A stretch of 64,000 bases of DNA from Roseburia hominis A2-183 (GTDB lineage: Bacteria > Bacillota > Clostridia > Lachnospirales > Lachnospiraceae): the NCBI RefSeq assembly GCF_000225345.1, contig NC_015977.1, positions 3,472,001-3,536,000 on the forward strand, given 5' to 3'. Below, piece by piece: positions 27,238-35,520 of the stretch (within the stretch, counting starts at the first letter, position 1; each line of letters starts with the position of its first letter). The notes beneath the pieces are model-generated. The model did no database searches and was not told where the DNA came from. It saw only the letters and a list, made by a program, of their open reading frames with translations. Made by a program: the position numbers and the translations under genes.

Positions 27238-29184
27238 CTATGGTCTGCCAATTACTACAATCTTTCCAACACTTGCCACATCACGGTAAACTACGCCAAC
27301 TCTTTCATTCAGGGCTTCTACCACCTTGCCATTGCCGACATATACTGCCACATGGCTGATATTCTTATATCTTCCGTTGTTTGTGAAACTGTAAAAGATA
27401 AGATCACCAGGCTGCATTTCATCATAAGATACGGTCTTTCCTGCTTCATCAAGTCCCTGTGCTTCTGCCGCTGCTGTAGTTGCTCCTCCATAACTGATAT
27501 TCACATCTGCATCCTTCCATGAATAATACGCAAGTGAACTGCAATCATAATAATTGCCACTATCTCTTAATTCCTGACTGTAAGGATAACCCACTCTGTG
27601 AAGGGCATAAGAGCAGACTGCTTTCTGCCTGCTATCTGTAATACCACTGAGGATTGCATTTATTTCATCCTCTGTCATGGAACTTACTCCGGGGCTTCCA
27701 CCGCCTCCACCGCTTCCACTTCCGGCATATCCAAGCTGTCCCATAAACTCCGGACTCATGATCTGCTCAAGCATTTCTACCTGATCAGAATTAAATCCAT
27801 AAACAGAAATCATATCTCTGTATGATTTGAGCGTAACATTTACATACAGTACCGACTTCGTAACAGTTGTTACATTGCCATCTGCGTCTGTTTCCTCCAC
27901 ATCTTTTGTTCCACTACTTGTAGTATAAGAACACATATCATTTACTACAGTCTGCAACCACCCCTTTGATATATCATTCATAATTGTTGCAGTATCGCCT
28001 ACACCATACTTGACCATGTAGACCGCCATAATGTCGTAGTAGTTACTTGGATTTTCATCCATTCCCTCATAATCTACATACACCAGTTCGCCAAAGTCAT
28101 ATCCGGTATGTTCATTCACTTTGGTATTCACATCACGGTTAAATTCAGACACATAAGCACTTGTAACTGTCTGCACTGTATCTCCTGACTCCAGCGGCGG
28201 TAAAAATAAGGCAAATGGTGAATTATAAAGAATCGCTATCACAGCAATAACCGGAACTGCAACGATTACCACTAAAAGAACCAACAGCAAAAGTACAAGT
28301 CCGATAATCGGAGCTGCCGCCTTTATCCAGAGAACTGCCTTTTTTACAATCAGATCTTTTACCAGTTTTACAACACTGTCCGTCTGATTTTCCTGTTCTT
28401 TCATCTTATCCAGAAAAAATTTAATCTTTCTGCTACGGTTCGCTGCTTTCACATCCTTCGCCTCAATAGATACACCTGTGGCATAGCCTGCCGCCATGCC
28501 GACTGCTGTACCTGCTCCCGGTGCAACCGCTGTACCTGCCGCTGTGGTTGCCGCTTTTGCCGTAGTTTTGGCAGTTTCTTTTGCAGTGTTCTTAGCAGTT
28601 TCTTTCGCTGCTGTCTTTGTCGTGTCACCGGCAACCTTTTTTGCCGTATCACTGGCAGCTTTCTTTCCCATCTTTTTTGCCAGTTTCTTTCCTGTTTCTA
28701 CCTTCTTGATACGCCTCTTTGCTTCGGCTGCCGCTTTCTTTCTGAAAAGTGACGCTCCCCTTGAAGCAGTTCCCGTAACCGGACGGCTTACTTCATATGC
28801 AAGATAAGCTGCCTGTGACACTTCCTGCCCGCCTTCCACCTGCTCTGTAACTGCTCCAGCCGCAAGTGCTCCCGTTCTTCCTGCTATATGAAGATTGGTA
28901 TTCTTCGTCTTGATAGAAGTATTGGACTCCCGTATATTTCTCTTAAATTTTGAAGGTTCCTTTTCTTTCTTCTCTGCCTGATGAATGGTACTCTTACGAT
29001 AAGACTTCTTTTTACCTGTATCATTTATCTTTGCACTGGCAATTTTCGGACCACGCTGTACGGTGTAAATGTTACTGCCCTTAATTTTAGCCTTCTTCGG
29101 TTCATGCATATGAATCTTAGCTTTTTTCTTAGTGTGAATGACCATAGGCTTGTCATCCACTTTTTTTATCTTCAATGTTCCCAC
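27238..29184 (-). CDS. Transfer-associated NlpC/P60 cell-wall hydrolase with membrane anchor
   Basis: 648 residues. The N-terminal ~270 residues are basic and Ala/Lys-rich with repeated AKETAKNTAKETAKTTAKAA-type segments. One strong transmembrane segment follows (~residues 295-325, GLVLLLLVLLVVIVAVPVIA), then an extracellular region, a Gly/Ser linker and a C-terminal NlpC/P60 domain. The catalytic Cys is in YYDCSSLAYYSW and the His in NISHVAVYVGNG. Proteins of this layout (Tn916 Orf14 type) open the peptidoglycan locally for the mating channel. The annotated start is a GTG; a TTG three codons later is also possible. Confidence 0.9.
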   Translation of the reverse strand: MGTLKIKKVDDKPMVIHTKKKAKIHMHEPKKAKIKGSNIYTVQRGPKIASAKINDTGKKKSYRKSTIHQAEKKEKEPSKFKRNIRESNTSIKTKNTNLHIAGRTGALAAGAVTEQVEGGQEVSQAAYLAYEVSRPVTGTASRGASLFRKKAAAEAKRRIKKVETGKKLAKKMGKKAASDTAKKVAGDTTKTAAKETAKNTAKETAKTTAKAATTAAGTAVAPGAGTAVGMAAGYATGVSIEAKDVKAANRSRKIKFFLDKMKEQENQTDSVVKLVKDLIVKKAVLWIKAAAPIIGLVLLLLVLLVVIVAVPVIAVIAILYNSPFALFLPPLESGDTVQTVTSAYVSEFNRDVNTKVNEHTGYDFGELVYVDYEGMDENPSNYYDIMAVYMVKYGVGDTATIMNDISKGWLQTVVNDMCSYTTSSGTKDVEETDADGNVTTVTKSVLYVNVTLKSYRDMISVYGFNSDQVEMLEQIMSPEFMGQLGYAGSGSGGGGGSPGVSSMTEDEINAILSGITDSRQKAVCSYALHRVGYPYSQELRDSGNYYDCSSLAYYSWKDADVNISYGGATTAAAEAQGLDEAGKTVSYDEMQPGDLIFYSFTNNGRYKNISHVAVYVGNGKVVEALNERVGVVYRDVASVGKIVVIGRP

Positions 29185-29260
29185 CTTCTTTCTGTATCCT
29201 TAAAAAAGGTAAAAAAGTAGCCATCCGGAACTTAGTCCAAATGGCTGATACATTGCAATT

Positions 29261-31639
29261 CTAATCAGCAAATTTTGCCTCCCTTTTCTTCTGCTCCGCA
29301 ATCTTTTCGTGGATATTGGTGTTATACAGTCTGTAAAGGTCAGTGTCCTTGCTGATCTGGTTATCAAACGGAATTACCACGGAACCACACTTGATAAGTC
29401 CCATTCCCGATGCAGTATTGGTTACGAAACGAAGCTGTGCCTCTGATACACCGATAACCTCTGCCATCTTGGAACTGTCTGTATTCGCCTGCTTTAAGAG
29501 TGCAACAAACTCAGAGTTTGCAAGCATTGTAGTGGCGGTGTAGTTCTGTAAAAGGTCCACGACGTTCTGGGTGATACCCGTGCACAGTCCACCTTGTTTC
29601 CTCACCTTCTTCCAGAGCTGCTGTAAATATTTTGCAGAATACTCCGAATTAAGCAGGACATGGAACTCATCAATATAGAGCCAGGTTGCCTTGCCCTTCT
29701 GCCCGTTTTCTACAATTCTGTTTTGAATAGACTCCATCATAACAAGCATTGTGATAGGACTAAGCTCCGTGCCTAAGTCCCTGATACCATATACCGTGAA
29801 TCGGTTATCTACATCAACATTTGTCTGGTGGTTAAAGATATTGAGGGAACCATTTACAAAAAGTTCCAAAGACAATGCGATATCCTTTGCTTCGTCCTCC
29901 GGCTGTTCCATAAGGATATCGTAGAAGTCACTCATTACCGGAATATACTTTTCCCTGCCCCTTGCAATGTCGATATACATCTTTCTCACGCAGCGGTCAA
30001 TGATTGATTTCTGTCTGGAATTTAAGCTGTCCCCGATACACTGCTCACAAAGACCAAGCATAAATTCCCCTTTTTCCCTTATCATTCCCTTTGAATCATT
30101 CGGATCAAGACTCCACACATCCATCTCAAGCGGATTTACATAATTGTCCGTGTATATGGACATATTTACCACGGTTCCACCATAAGTCTGTGCAATATCA
30201 AAATATTCGTTCATCGGATCAATGACGATAATCTCATCATCTCCCGACAAGAATACGCTGCCCATTTCCATCTTACAGAAGAATGATTTGCCGGAACCCG
30301 GCACTCCGAATACAAAGCCATTTCCGTTGATGAGCTTCTTTCTGTTACCGATATTTACATTCTTACTGATCTGGTTGATACCGTAATAATTACCTGTGCT
30401 GTCATTCAGTTCCTGCACATTAAACGGCATAAGCACCGCAAGCGACTGGGTAAGAAGGGTACGCATTGTTTCCACCTGTCTTACACCAATCGGAAGTGCC
30501 GTGTTGAGTGCTTCCCTCTGCTTTAAGTAGTGTGTATCAATCGTACAACTGTTACGCTTTCCGATTGTTTCTACTGTTTCGCAGACACTCTCAAGCTCCT
30601 TCTTACTTTCTGCCATAAGGATAATGGTAACTCCTACAAAGAAAAGACACTGGTCATTCTCACGGACATCATCCATAATTGCCTCAATCTCTTTTTTCTC
30701 CGTTCTCTTTGCATAAGAGATTTCTGTGGAGAAGTCATTGTTCTTATTACGGACTCTCTGCTGCTTGATAATATCCGACTCAATACCAAGATATTTCTTC
30801 TGAAGCACCTTTGTGGTCAAATCCTTTGGCACAGGCACTACATCAATACTGGTAATGGAGTGGACAGGAAGGGAAGTAATCTCATTGATAAATCTGTCAG
30901 ATAAACTGCTGGGATACTTCTTAATGAAAAGTGCCTTGCAGTATTTACTCTCGTCCTCAAAATGGTCTGGGAAATATTTCACCATACCATTACATAAATC
31001 ATTCTTAAAATCTGCTCCGACCTTCTTTGCCTTTTTGATATCAAAATCAAAACTGCCCTCATCGCCAAGATGGTAATAGTCATAGAGCACTTTCAGCCTT
31101 TCATTGCCGTTAAGCGGCACAATCTCCGCCCCCAGTTCAATGAAAGCCTTGTGTATTGTTGCCTCAAGTGTGGCAAACTGTGCCTTTGCCTCCTCAAAGT
31201 TCTTTCTCTCAATCGTGATCGTCAGGTATCTTTCCTGTTCAATCCCCTGTCTGCCCTCAATAATCTTCTCCTCAATAATGTCATTGTAAATTCTTCGGTA
31301 ATTATTGAAGCCATCGTTTTTTTCTGTAATAAGAACCTTATCACGGAGATCCTCCATATTTTTGTTCTTATTGTTAATCGTAATCTTATAATTACAGTCC
31401 AGCGAATTTAAGAATTTGCAGTATCTTTCAAAAATGCCGATCTGCTCATCCTCCGTTGCCGTTGTGTAATTGATGTCCTGAAAGCGGTAACACTTGGAAT
31501 ACTTATTCCTGCTTACTTCAAAAATACCGTTTTCAGCCACCGCCATAATCTCTATGGTTTCCTGAATGGATTTCGGTGTCTTATACAAAGGCTCACTTGC
31601 CTTTTTCAAGAGCTTAAATCCGTCCGTAAATAAACCCAT
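29261..31639 (-). CDS. VirB4-type conjugation ATPase
   Basis: 792 residues; the main energising ATPase of the type IV secretion channel. The C-terminal RecA-like domain has Walker A FGVPGSGKSFFCKMEM (near 448) and Walker B TWLYIDEFHVLLNS (near 656), plus the usual late motifs (LCTGITQNVVDLLQ). The N-terminal half matches the VirB4/TraC accessory domain. Size and position next to PrgI are as in Tn916-like and other Gram-positive ICEs. Confidence 0.95.
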   Translation of the reverse strand: MGLFTDGFKLLKKASEPLYKTPKSIQETIEIMAVAENGIFEVSRNKYSKCYRFQDINYTTATEDEQIGIFERYCKFLNSLDCNYKITINNKNKNMEDLRDKVLITEKNDGFNNYRRIYNDIIEEKIIEGRQGIEQERYLTITIERKNFEEAKAQFATLEATIHKAFIELGAEIVPLNGNERLKVLYDYYHLGDEGSFDFDIKKAKKVGADFKNDLCNGMVKYFPDHFEDESKYCKALFIKKYPSSLSDRFINEITSLPVHSITSIDVVPVPKDLTTKVLQKKYLGIESDIIKQQRVRNKNNDFSTEISYAKRTEKKEIEAIMDDVRENDQCLFFVGVTIILMAESKKELESVCETVETIGKRNSCTIDTHYLKQREALNTALPIGVRQVETMRTLLTQSLAVLMPFNVQELNDSTGNYYGINQISKNVNIGNRKKLINGNGFVFGVPGSGKSFFCKMEMGSVFLSGDDEIIVIDPMNEYFDIAQTYGGTVVNMSIYTDNYVNPLEMDVWSLDPNDSKGMIREKGEFMLGLCEQCIGDSLNSRQKSIIDRCVRKMYIDIARGREKYIPVMSDFYDILMEQPEDEAKDIALSLELFVNGSLNIFNHQTNVDVDNRFTVYGIRDLGTELSPITMLVMMESIQNRIVENGQKGKATWLYIDEFHVLLNSEYSAKYLQQLWKKVRKQGGLCTGITQNVVDLLQNYTATTMLANSEFVALLKQANTDSSKMAEVIGVSEAQLRFVTNTASGMGLIKCGSVVIPFDNQISKDTDLYRLYNTNIHEKIAEQKKREAKFAD

Positions 31640-31670
31640 TGTCTCTAACCTCGCTTTCTTATCTGTGAAA

Positions 31671-31706
31671 GCCCGCCGGGAACATCACCCAACGGGCTTG
31701 TTCCCG
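31671..31706 (-). other. Hairpin upstream of virB4, interleaved GC-rich inverted repeats
   Basis: GCCCG (31671-31675) pairs with CGGGC (31693-31697) and CGGGAACA (31677-31684) with TGTTCCCG (31699-31706), interleaved. On the minus strand one alternative is a terminator-like stem ending GGCGGGCTTTC. It lies between the toxin-antitoxin pair and the virB4 start and could tune transcription into virB4. Confidence 0.45.
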
Positions 31707-31768
31707 ACCTCACGGTCAGATACATATGAATAGTTGTGTTTATCCTGCTAACACTAATGGTATATCCA

Positions 31769-31805
31769 TTGACTTCATAACAAAATTTGTGTATAATTTC
31801 GTTAT
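31769..31805 (+). promoter_or_regulatory. Promoter and palindromic operator of the toxin-antitoxin pair
   Basis: TTGACT (31769-31774) and TATAAT (31792-31797) with an ideal 17-bp spacer. ATAACAAAATT (31777-31787) and AATTTCGTTAT (31795-31805) form an inverted repeat (10 of 11) covering the -10 box, the usual place for autorepression by the antitoxin. Confidence 0.8.
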
Positions 31806-31824
31806 CAAACAAGGAGGTGTTTTT

Positions 31825-32088
31825 ATGCCAGCAATCAAATCAAGTGCTGATTTAAGGAATAATTACAATGAAATTTCTACATTTTGTCATAATTATCCTG
31901 AACCAGTTTTCATCACGAAGAATGGAAAAGGCGACCTTGCCGTTATGAGCATTGAAGCCTACGAAGAACTGACCAGCCGCTTTGAACTTTACAGCCAGAT
32001 CAAGGAAGGAATGGACGATATTGCCACAGGCAACACCAGACCATTTTCCGAAGCTATGGCTGATATCAGGAGCCGACGCAGCCGATGA
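31825..32088 (+). CDS. Phd/YefM-like antitoxin
   Basis: An 87-residue antitoxin with the Phd/YefM pattern: IKSSADLRNNYNEISTFCHN, then PVFITKNGKGDLAVMSIEAYEE (DNA-binding fold), then a helical C-terminus that would wrap the toxin. AAGGAGG lies 7-8 nt before the ATG at 31825, which fixes the start although the frame is open further upstream. The stop overlaps the toxin start by 4 nt. The pair is on the plus strand, antisense to the transfer operon around it. Confidence 0.9.
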   Translation: MPAIKSSADLRNNYNEISTFCHNYPEPVFITKNGKGDLAVMSIEAYEELTSRFELYSQIKEGMDDIATGNTRPFSEAMADIRSRRSR

Positions 32089-32417
32089 GCCATCAGGTTC
32101 ATATCACTTCCACCGCAGAACACGATATTATGCGTGCTGCGGATTACATCGAATTTACCCTCAAAAATCCTGATGCCGCAGATAATCTGTTAGATGCTGC
32201 GACTGAGCAGATAGGCTCATTAGCCGACCTGCCACAGAAGTTCCGTCTGGTAGATGATCCGGTACTGGCAAGCTGGGGCATTCGTTTTGTGATAATCAAT
32301 AATTACCTTGCCTTTTATACGATTGATGAAGAAAAGCAGACTGTAATTATAGTCCGATTTCTCTATCAGAAAAGTAACTGGACTTCCATTCTTCGACAGG
32401 GATTTTCCCTCATTTAA
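32085..32417 (+). CDS. RelE/ParE-family toxin
   Basis: 110 residues with the ParE/RelE layout: N-terminal strand HQVHITSTAEHDIMRAADYI, a long helix, then the C-terminal strands RLVDDPVLASWGIRFVIINN and TVIIVRFLYQKSNW. The sequence is more ParE-like (plasmid/ICE stabilisation) than RelE-like; the target (gyrase or ribosome-bound mRNA) cannot be told from sequence alone. Coupled to the antitoxin by an ATGA overlap. Confidence 0.88.
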   Translation: MSHQVHITSTAEHDIMRAADYIEFTLKNPDAADNLLDAATEQIGSLADLPQKFRLVDDPVLASWGIRFVIINNYLAFYTIDEEKQTVIIVRFLYQKSNWTSILRQGFSLI

Positions 32418-32446
32418 GGAATCTGTTTTTATGCAGGTTCCTTTTT
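32416..32446 (+). terminator. Terminator of the toxin-antitoxin pair
   Basis: AAGGAA (32416-32421) pairs with TTCCTT (32438-32443), followed by TTT on the plus strand. It also overlaps the stop of the convergent prgI-like gene. Confidence 0.6.
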
Positions 32447-32957
32447 AGTGCATTGCTTTATAAGCAGCCACACCCGCTACCGCCAGCACAAACACGGCTG
32501 CCAGTCCAAACATCATGTTTCTTGTCTTTTTCTTCATTTCTTCAAATTCCTCCTGTTTCTTTACTGCTGACTCAGATGTTGTAATCTCTGATTGAGTTTT
32601 TTTACCTTTCTTCTTTACCTGTCCGTTCTGCTCCATTTCAAAAGCCTTGATAATCGGCTCTCCCTCAGTAGATACATAGGTAAGAGCCTTATTTCCAAAC
32701 ATAAAATGCAGTTTCTTTCCCATATACTCGTAGAAATTCATTCCATTAAAAGAATAAAATCCTCCAAGTGCTATCGGAGCTACACACGGAATCGCCACAT
32801 AAGCAGAACCCGTAAGACCAATATATCTATAAAGAAGTAATACGATACCGCCACCGACTATCACACTGGCAATAGAAAATACAAGCTGTTTTGCTGTAAG
32901 TCCCATTGCCACCGATTCCTGATAACGGTCAATATCTTTGTTTATTTCAATAACCAT
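32445..32957 (-). CDS. PrgI-family conjugation membrane protein
   Basis: 170 residues beginning VIEINKDIDRYQESVAMGLT, the PrgI signature, then two adjacent hydrophobic segments (~24-70), a conserved loop (FYEYMGKKLHFMFGNKALTY) and a charged stretch, and a C-terminal transmembrane segment (MMFGLAAVFVLAVAGVAAY). PrgI (VirB3-like position) is part of the mating channel next to VirB4. Size and gene order fit. Confidence 0.9.
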   Translation of the reverse strand: MVIEINKDIDRYQESVAMGLTAKQLVFSIASVIVGGGIVLLLYRYIGLTGSAYVAIPCVAPIALGGFYSFNGMNFYEYMGKKLHFMFGNKALTYVSTEGEPIIKAFEMEQNGQVKKKGKKTQSEITTSESAVKKQEEFEEMKKKTRNMMFGLAAVFVLAVAGVAAYKAMH

Positions 32958-32970
32958 TGTCCTCTGCCCC

Positions 32971-33381
32971 CTATCTTGCTAACTCCTTTGTCTCCGGCTT
33001 TCTTGCCATACCGATATTTGCCTCATACATATCCATTCCATCCGGACACAGTTCTCTCAGCTTATCGACATTGAACAGATAAAGAGGATATTCACAATAA
33101 CCACTCCTCTGTGTAAATCCTGTAAACTCCCCAAGCTCATTTTCTGTGATGAATTTCTCAATATCCGGCATATCATTCACATTCAGATATCCGCAGTAAT
33201 TCGGTGCAGCAACAGACAAATTTACGGTCACATCACCAAACGGCTCATCGTATCCATCTTCATTACACATAAGCCCGATATACATTGCCTTGTTATTCAT
33301 ATACTGCTGAATATCGAGTGTTACCTGTGTCTCCCCGGAAAAACTGGAATTATAAGTCACCTGTTTCTTTTCATTATCCAT
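32971..33381 (-). CDS. DUF4313-like ICE protein
   Basis: A 136-residue soluble protein resembling the DUF4313 family seen in clostridial conjugative elements (VTLDIQQYMNNKAMYIGLMC; APNYCGYLNVNDMPDIEKFI). Its role is not established. It is between the VirB6-like and PrgI genes in the transfer operon. Confidence 0.7.
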   Translation of the reverse strand: MDNEKKQVTYNSSFSGETQVTLDIQQYMNNKAMYIGLMCNEDGYDEPFGDVTVNLSVAAPNYCGYLNVNDMPDIEKFITENELGEFTGFTQRSGYCEYPLYLFNVDKLRELCPDGMDMYEANIGMARKPETKELAR

Positions 33382-33393
33382 AAATGCCTCCTT

Positions 33394-34236
33394 CTATAAT
33401 CCGAATGCCTTACTTGTAAGTGTCTGTGCTCCCTTCACACTTCCAACCGTCATTGCTATGGTAAATGTCATTTCACACAGATAAATAAGTGTCTGTGCCC
33501 AGTCTGCATAACTTCCCGTAAAGGAAGGCAGCCCTGCATTGATAAATGCATTGCATACCACAATCGCAAGTGCCATTGTTACCGCCTCAAACACACAGGA
33601 TAAGAAATACTTACAGTAAGTTGACATCGTATGACTTACCATTCTGTTTCCTGCCATTGTAGAGCAGGCGATTGCTCCAAGCGGCACAATGATCAATATT
33701 TTTAAGAATCTGAAATACACGGTGTAAATGATAAAGAAACCACAGATAATAATGATGATTGCAAGCAGTGCCGTAAGGATCAGCATTACCAGACTTTCAC
33801 CAAATCCAAGTCCCTTAATAACATCTGCCTGTGCACTGTCAATGGCAAGCTGTGTTGTTGTTCCTGCCGAAATAAGCCCTACCAGATTTCCGATGGAAGT
33901 AAAAAATGCTTTCATAATCGTGACATTATTGGCAACAAACCATTCTGCAAGTCCTAATCGGATAAGCATACGCAGGATTGATTCAAACCTCATTTCATCT
34001 TTCACATCTATACTTTCCGAACAGAAACCGATAACAAAGAACAGTACCACAAGGGAAGAACCAACCGCTACAAAGATTGGCTCTATTCCCTCGATGACTG
34101 CCCACGGACCACCGCCCTTAAAACTGACGGGCGATTGTCCAAGCATTGCAAAAACCAAAGATATCTGATTGTTCCAAAATCCAAACATAGCTTCAAGGAG
34201 AGCAAGTATTTTGTCTCCCAGCTTAAAAATATCCAT
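33394..34236 (-). CDS. VirB6/TrbL-like conjugation channel protein
   Basis: 280 residues with about six to seven transmembrane segments and a periplasm-facing loop of about 60 residues. The segment CKYFLSCVFEAVTMALAIVV is typical of the VirB6-like proteins of Gram-positive ICEs. It forms part of the inner channel with the Maff2-type pilin-like protein encoded just upstream. Confidence 0.88.
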   Translation of the reverse strand: MDIFKLGDKILALLEAMFGFWNNQISLVFAMLGQSPVSFKGGGPWAVIEGIEPIFVAVGSSLVVLFFVIGFCSESIDVKDEMRFESILRMLIRLGLAEWFVANNVTIMKAFFTSIGNLVGLISAGTTTQLAIDSAQADVIKGLGFGESLVMLILTALLAIIIIICGFFIIYTVYFRFLKILIIVPLGAIACSTMAGNRMVSHTMSTYCKYFLSCVFEAVTMALAIVVCNAFINAGLPSFTGSYADWAQTLIYLCEMTFTIAMTVGSVKGAQTLTSKAFGL

Positions 34237-34290
34237 ACCTGTTATTCACCTCTTTTCTTCTATTGCAACAGGGATTATTTTTTCCCTATC

Positions 34291-34668
34291 TTAGAAGCCT
34301 AAGAAAGTGAGTACAGTAGAAATACCTGCCATGATAATACCTGCCACAACCCCCTTTAAAGCTGAGTTCATAGTAGATGAATCCTGCTGCTGGTATGCCT
34401 GTGCAAATTCCATTACATTCTTTGCAAGGATAATTACTCCAACTGCACCGATAACTGCGATCACAAGCGTTTTTAAGTTCTCAAGCGGCTGTGTTACTGC
34501 CGAAGTACCTCCTGCCGCAAAGCAGGTAGTGCTCATAAGCATTACTCCCATAACGGCTCCGGATAATGCCGGAACAAATTTTTTCTTAAACTGAATAAAT
34601 CTCTGCTTCATACCTTTTTCCTCCATCTGATTGTTGTTGGTTGTCGTAATAATCTGTTCTTTTCTCAT
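34291..34668 (-). CDS. Maff2-family protein, VirB2/pilin-like
   Basis: 125 residues. A signal-peptide-like segment (FVPALSGAVMGVMLMSTTCF, then AAGG) is followed by two hydrophobic helices joined by a short polar loop (AQAYQQQDSSTMNSALKG), the VirB2/TrbC pilin layout. It matches the Maff2 mobile-element family. Two starts have good sites: ATG 34668 (AAAGGAG) and ATG 34611 (GGAGG); the second puts the signal peptide at the N-terminus. It is preceded by a leader with an intrinsic terminator (34698-34725). Confidence 0.88.
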   Translation of the reverse strand: MRKEQIITTTNNNQMEEKGMKQRFIQFKKKFVPALSGAVMGVMLMSTTCFAAGGTSAVTQPLENLKTLVIAVIGAVGVIILAKNVMEFAQAYQQQDSSTMNSALKGVVAGIIMAGISTVLTFLGF

Positions 34669-34697
34669 ATTGGTTGTCTCCTTTTCGATAAAAAAAT

Positions 34698-34725
34698 AGC
34701 CAGCAGGGTTTATCCCTAACTGGCT
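34698..34725 (-). terminator. Terminator in the leader of the maff2 gene
   Basis: AGCCAG (34698-34703) with CTGGCT (34720-34725), plus inner AGGG/CCCT, followed by seven T residues on the minus strand. It ends only about 20 bp before the ribosome-binding site of the maff2 gene, so it can act as an attenuator of the transfer genes. Confidence 0.75.
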
Positions 34726-34733
34726 GTTAAAAG

Positions 34734-34808
34734 TTACTTTATATGATCAGGCATAGCCTGTTGTAATGATAAAATCGGGCTTTCCCCGATATGTTTTGCT
34801 GTGACCAC
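34734..34808 (-). CDS. Candidate 24-residue leader peptide
   Basis: An ORF starting GTG at 34808 reads VVTAKHIGESPILSLQQAMP and four more residues to a TAA just before the terminator at 34698-34725. A strong AAAGGAGG overlaps the GTG, so the start is unclear. It also contains a small hairpin (ATCGGG 34774-34779 with CCCGAT 34785-34790). A leader-peptide role is inference. Confidence 0.35.
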   Translation of the reverse strand: MVTAKHIGESPILSLQQAMPDHIK

Positions 34809-34829
34809 CTCCTTTCAAGGTACAAAAAA

Positions 34830-34859
34830 AGCACCTTAACCATAATTGGCTAAAGTGCT
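34830..34859 (-). terminator. Terminator after the 34909 cargo gene
   Basis: AGCACCTTAACCA pairs with TGGCTAAAGTGCT (one mismatch) over a short loop; the minus strand continues with seven T residues. Confidence 0.75.
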
Positions 34860-34908
34860 GTGTGAATTAAATATTAAGTCATTTACAAGAATGACAAAGC
34901 TATAATTA

Positions 34909-35448
34909 TCATATATTGCTTTTTCTTAATAATGATTCAAGTTGACTATTAATGGCATTTTTTAATAATTTCGAGAACTCTTGTCCACTTGCAAAATATT
35001 TTTCTCTTATGATTGGAAAATCCTTTGTATGTGTACCATCTGGTGCCTCAGCTTCAACTAAATTATTTAGTAAATTTTCACATTCTATTTTTTTGTTTTC
35101 CAATTCTTCAGTATAGCCCGCATCGAGTAACGGTTTTGCAATTTCATAACGCCCCAAATCGTCCATAAATTGATTAAGCAATCTATAAAATGCTATTTCA
35201 CTGTCTGTTTCTCCTTTGATTTCAGAATCATATTTATGCCAATTTATTAGTATTTCATGCAACCTGCTATATCGATATTTATCAATTTCATTTAACTTTT
35301 TTTGTTCTTCAATATGTTTTAATCTATAACTATTTATCAAAGAAATTATTATATTCGCTATCGATGTTATAAGAGCTGCAAATACTGTTGTTGTTAGAAT
35401 CACTGTATACAAAAAATCTTTCTTTTCCATTAAAGTACCACCATACAA
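34909..35448 (-). CDS. Membrane-anchored cargo protein inserted in the transfer operon
   Basis: A 179-residue protein with one N-terminal transmembrane segment (LYTVILTTTVFAALITSIAN), a cytoplasmic helical domain and no motif I recognise. It is more AT-rich than the ICE genes around it and is enclosed by its own promoter (35487-35492) and terminator (34830-34859). Transfer operons of this type usually go from virD4 directly to maff2, so it looks like inserted cargo. Surface exclusion or defence roles are possible but unproven. Confidence 0.7.
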   Translation of the reverse strand: MYGGTLMEKKDFLYTVILTTTVFAALITSIANIIISLINSYRLKHIEEQKKLNEIDKYRYSRLHEILINWHKYDSEIKGETDSEIAFYRLLNQFMDDLGRYEIAKPLLDAGYTEELENKKIECENLLNNLVEAEAPDGTHTKDFPIIREKYFASGQEFSKLLKNAINSQLESLLRKSNI

Positions 35449-35475
35449 TTCCCAATTTACGAAACTCTTTCATTC

Positions 35476-35514
35476 CGCATAGGCACATTATACCACAGTT
35501 CCTGTGCCTATGCG
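35476..35514 (-). promoter_or_regulatory. Promoter inside a 12-bp palindrome
   Basis: CGCATAGGCACA (35476-35487) and TGTGCCTATGCG (35503-35514) pair perfectly. On the minus strand the last base of the right arm and the loop hold TGGTATAAT, an extended -10 box, for the cargo gene at 35448. The hairpin may also terminate virD4 transcription. Confidence 0.65.
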
Positions 35515-35520
35515 ACGCCT

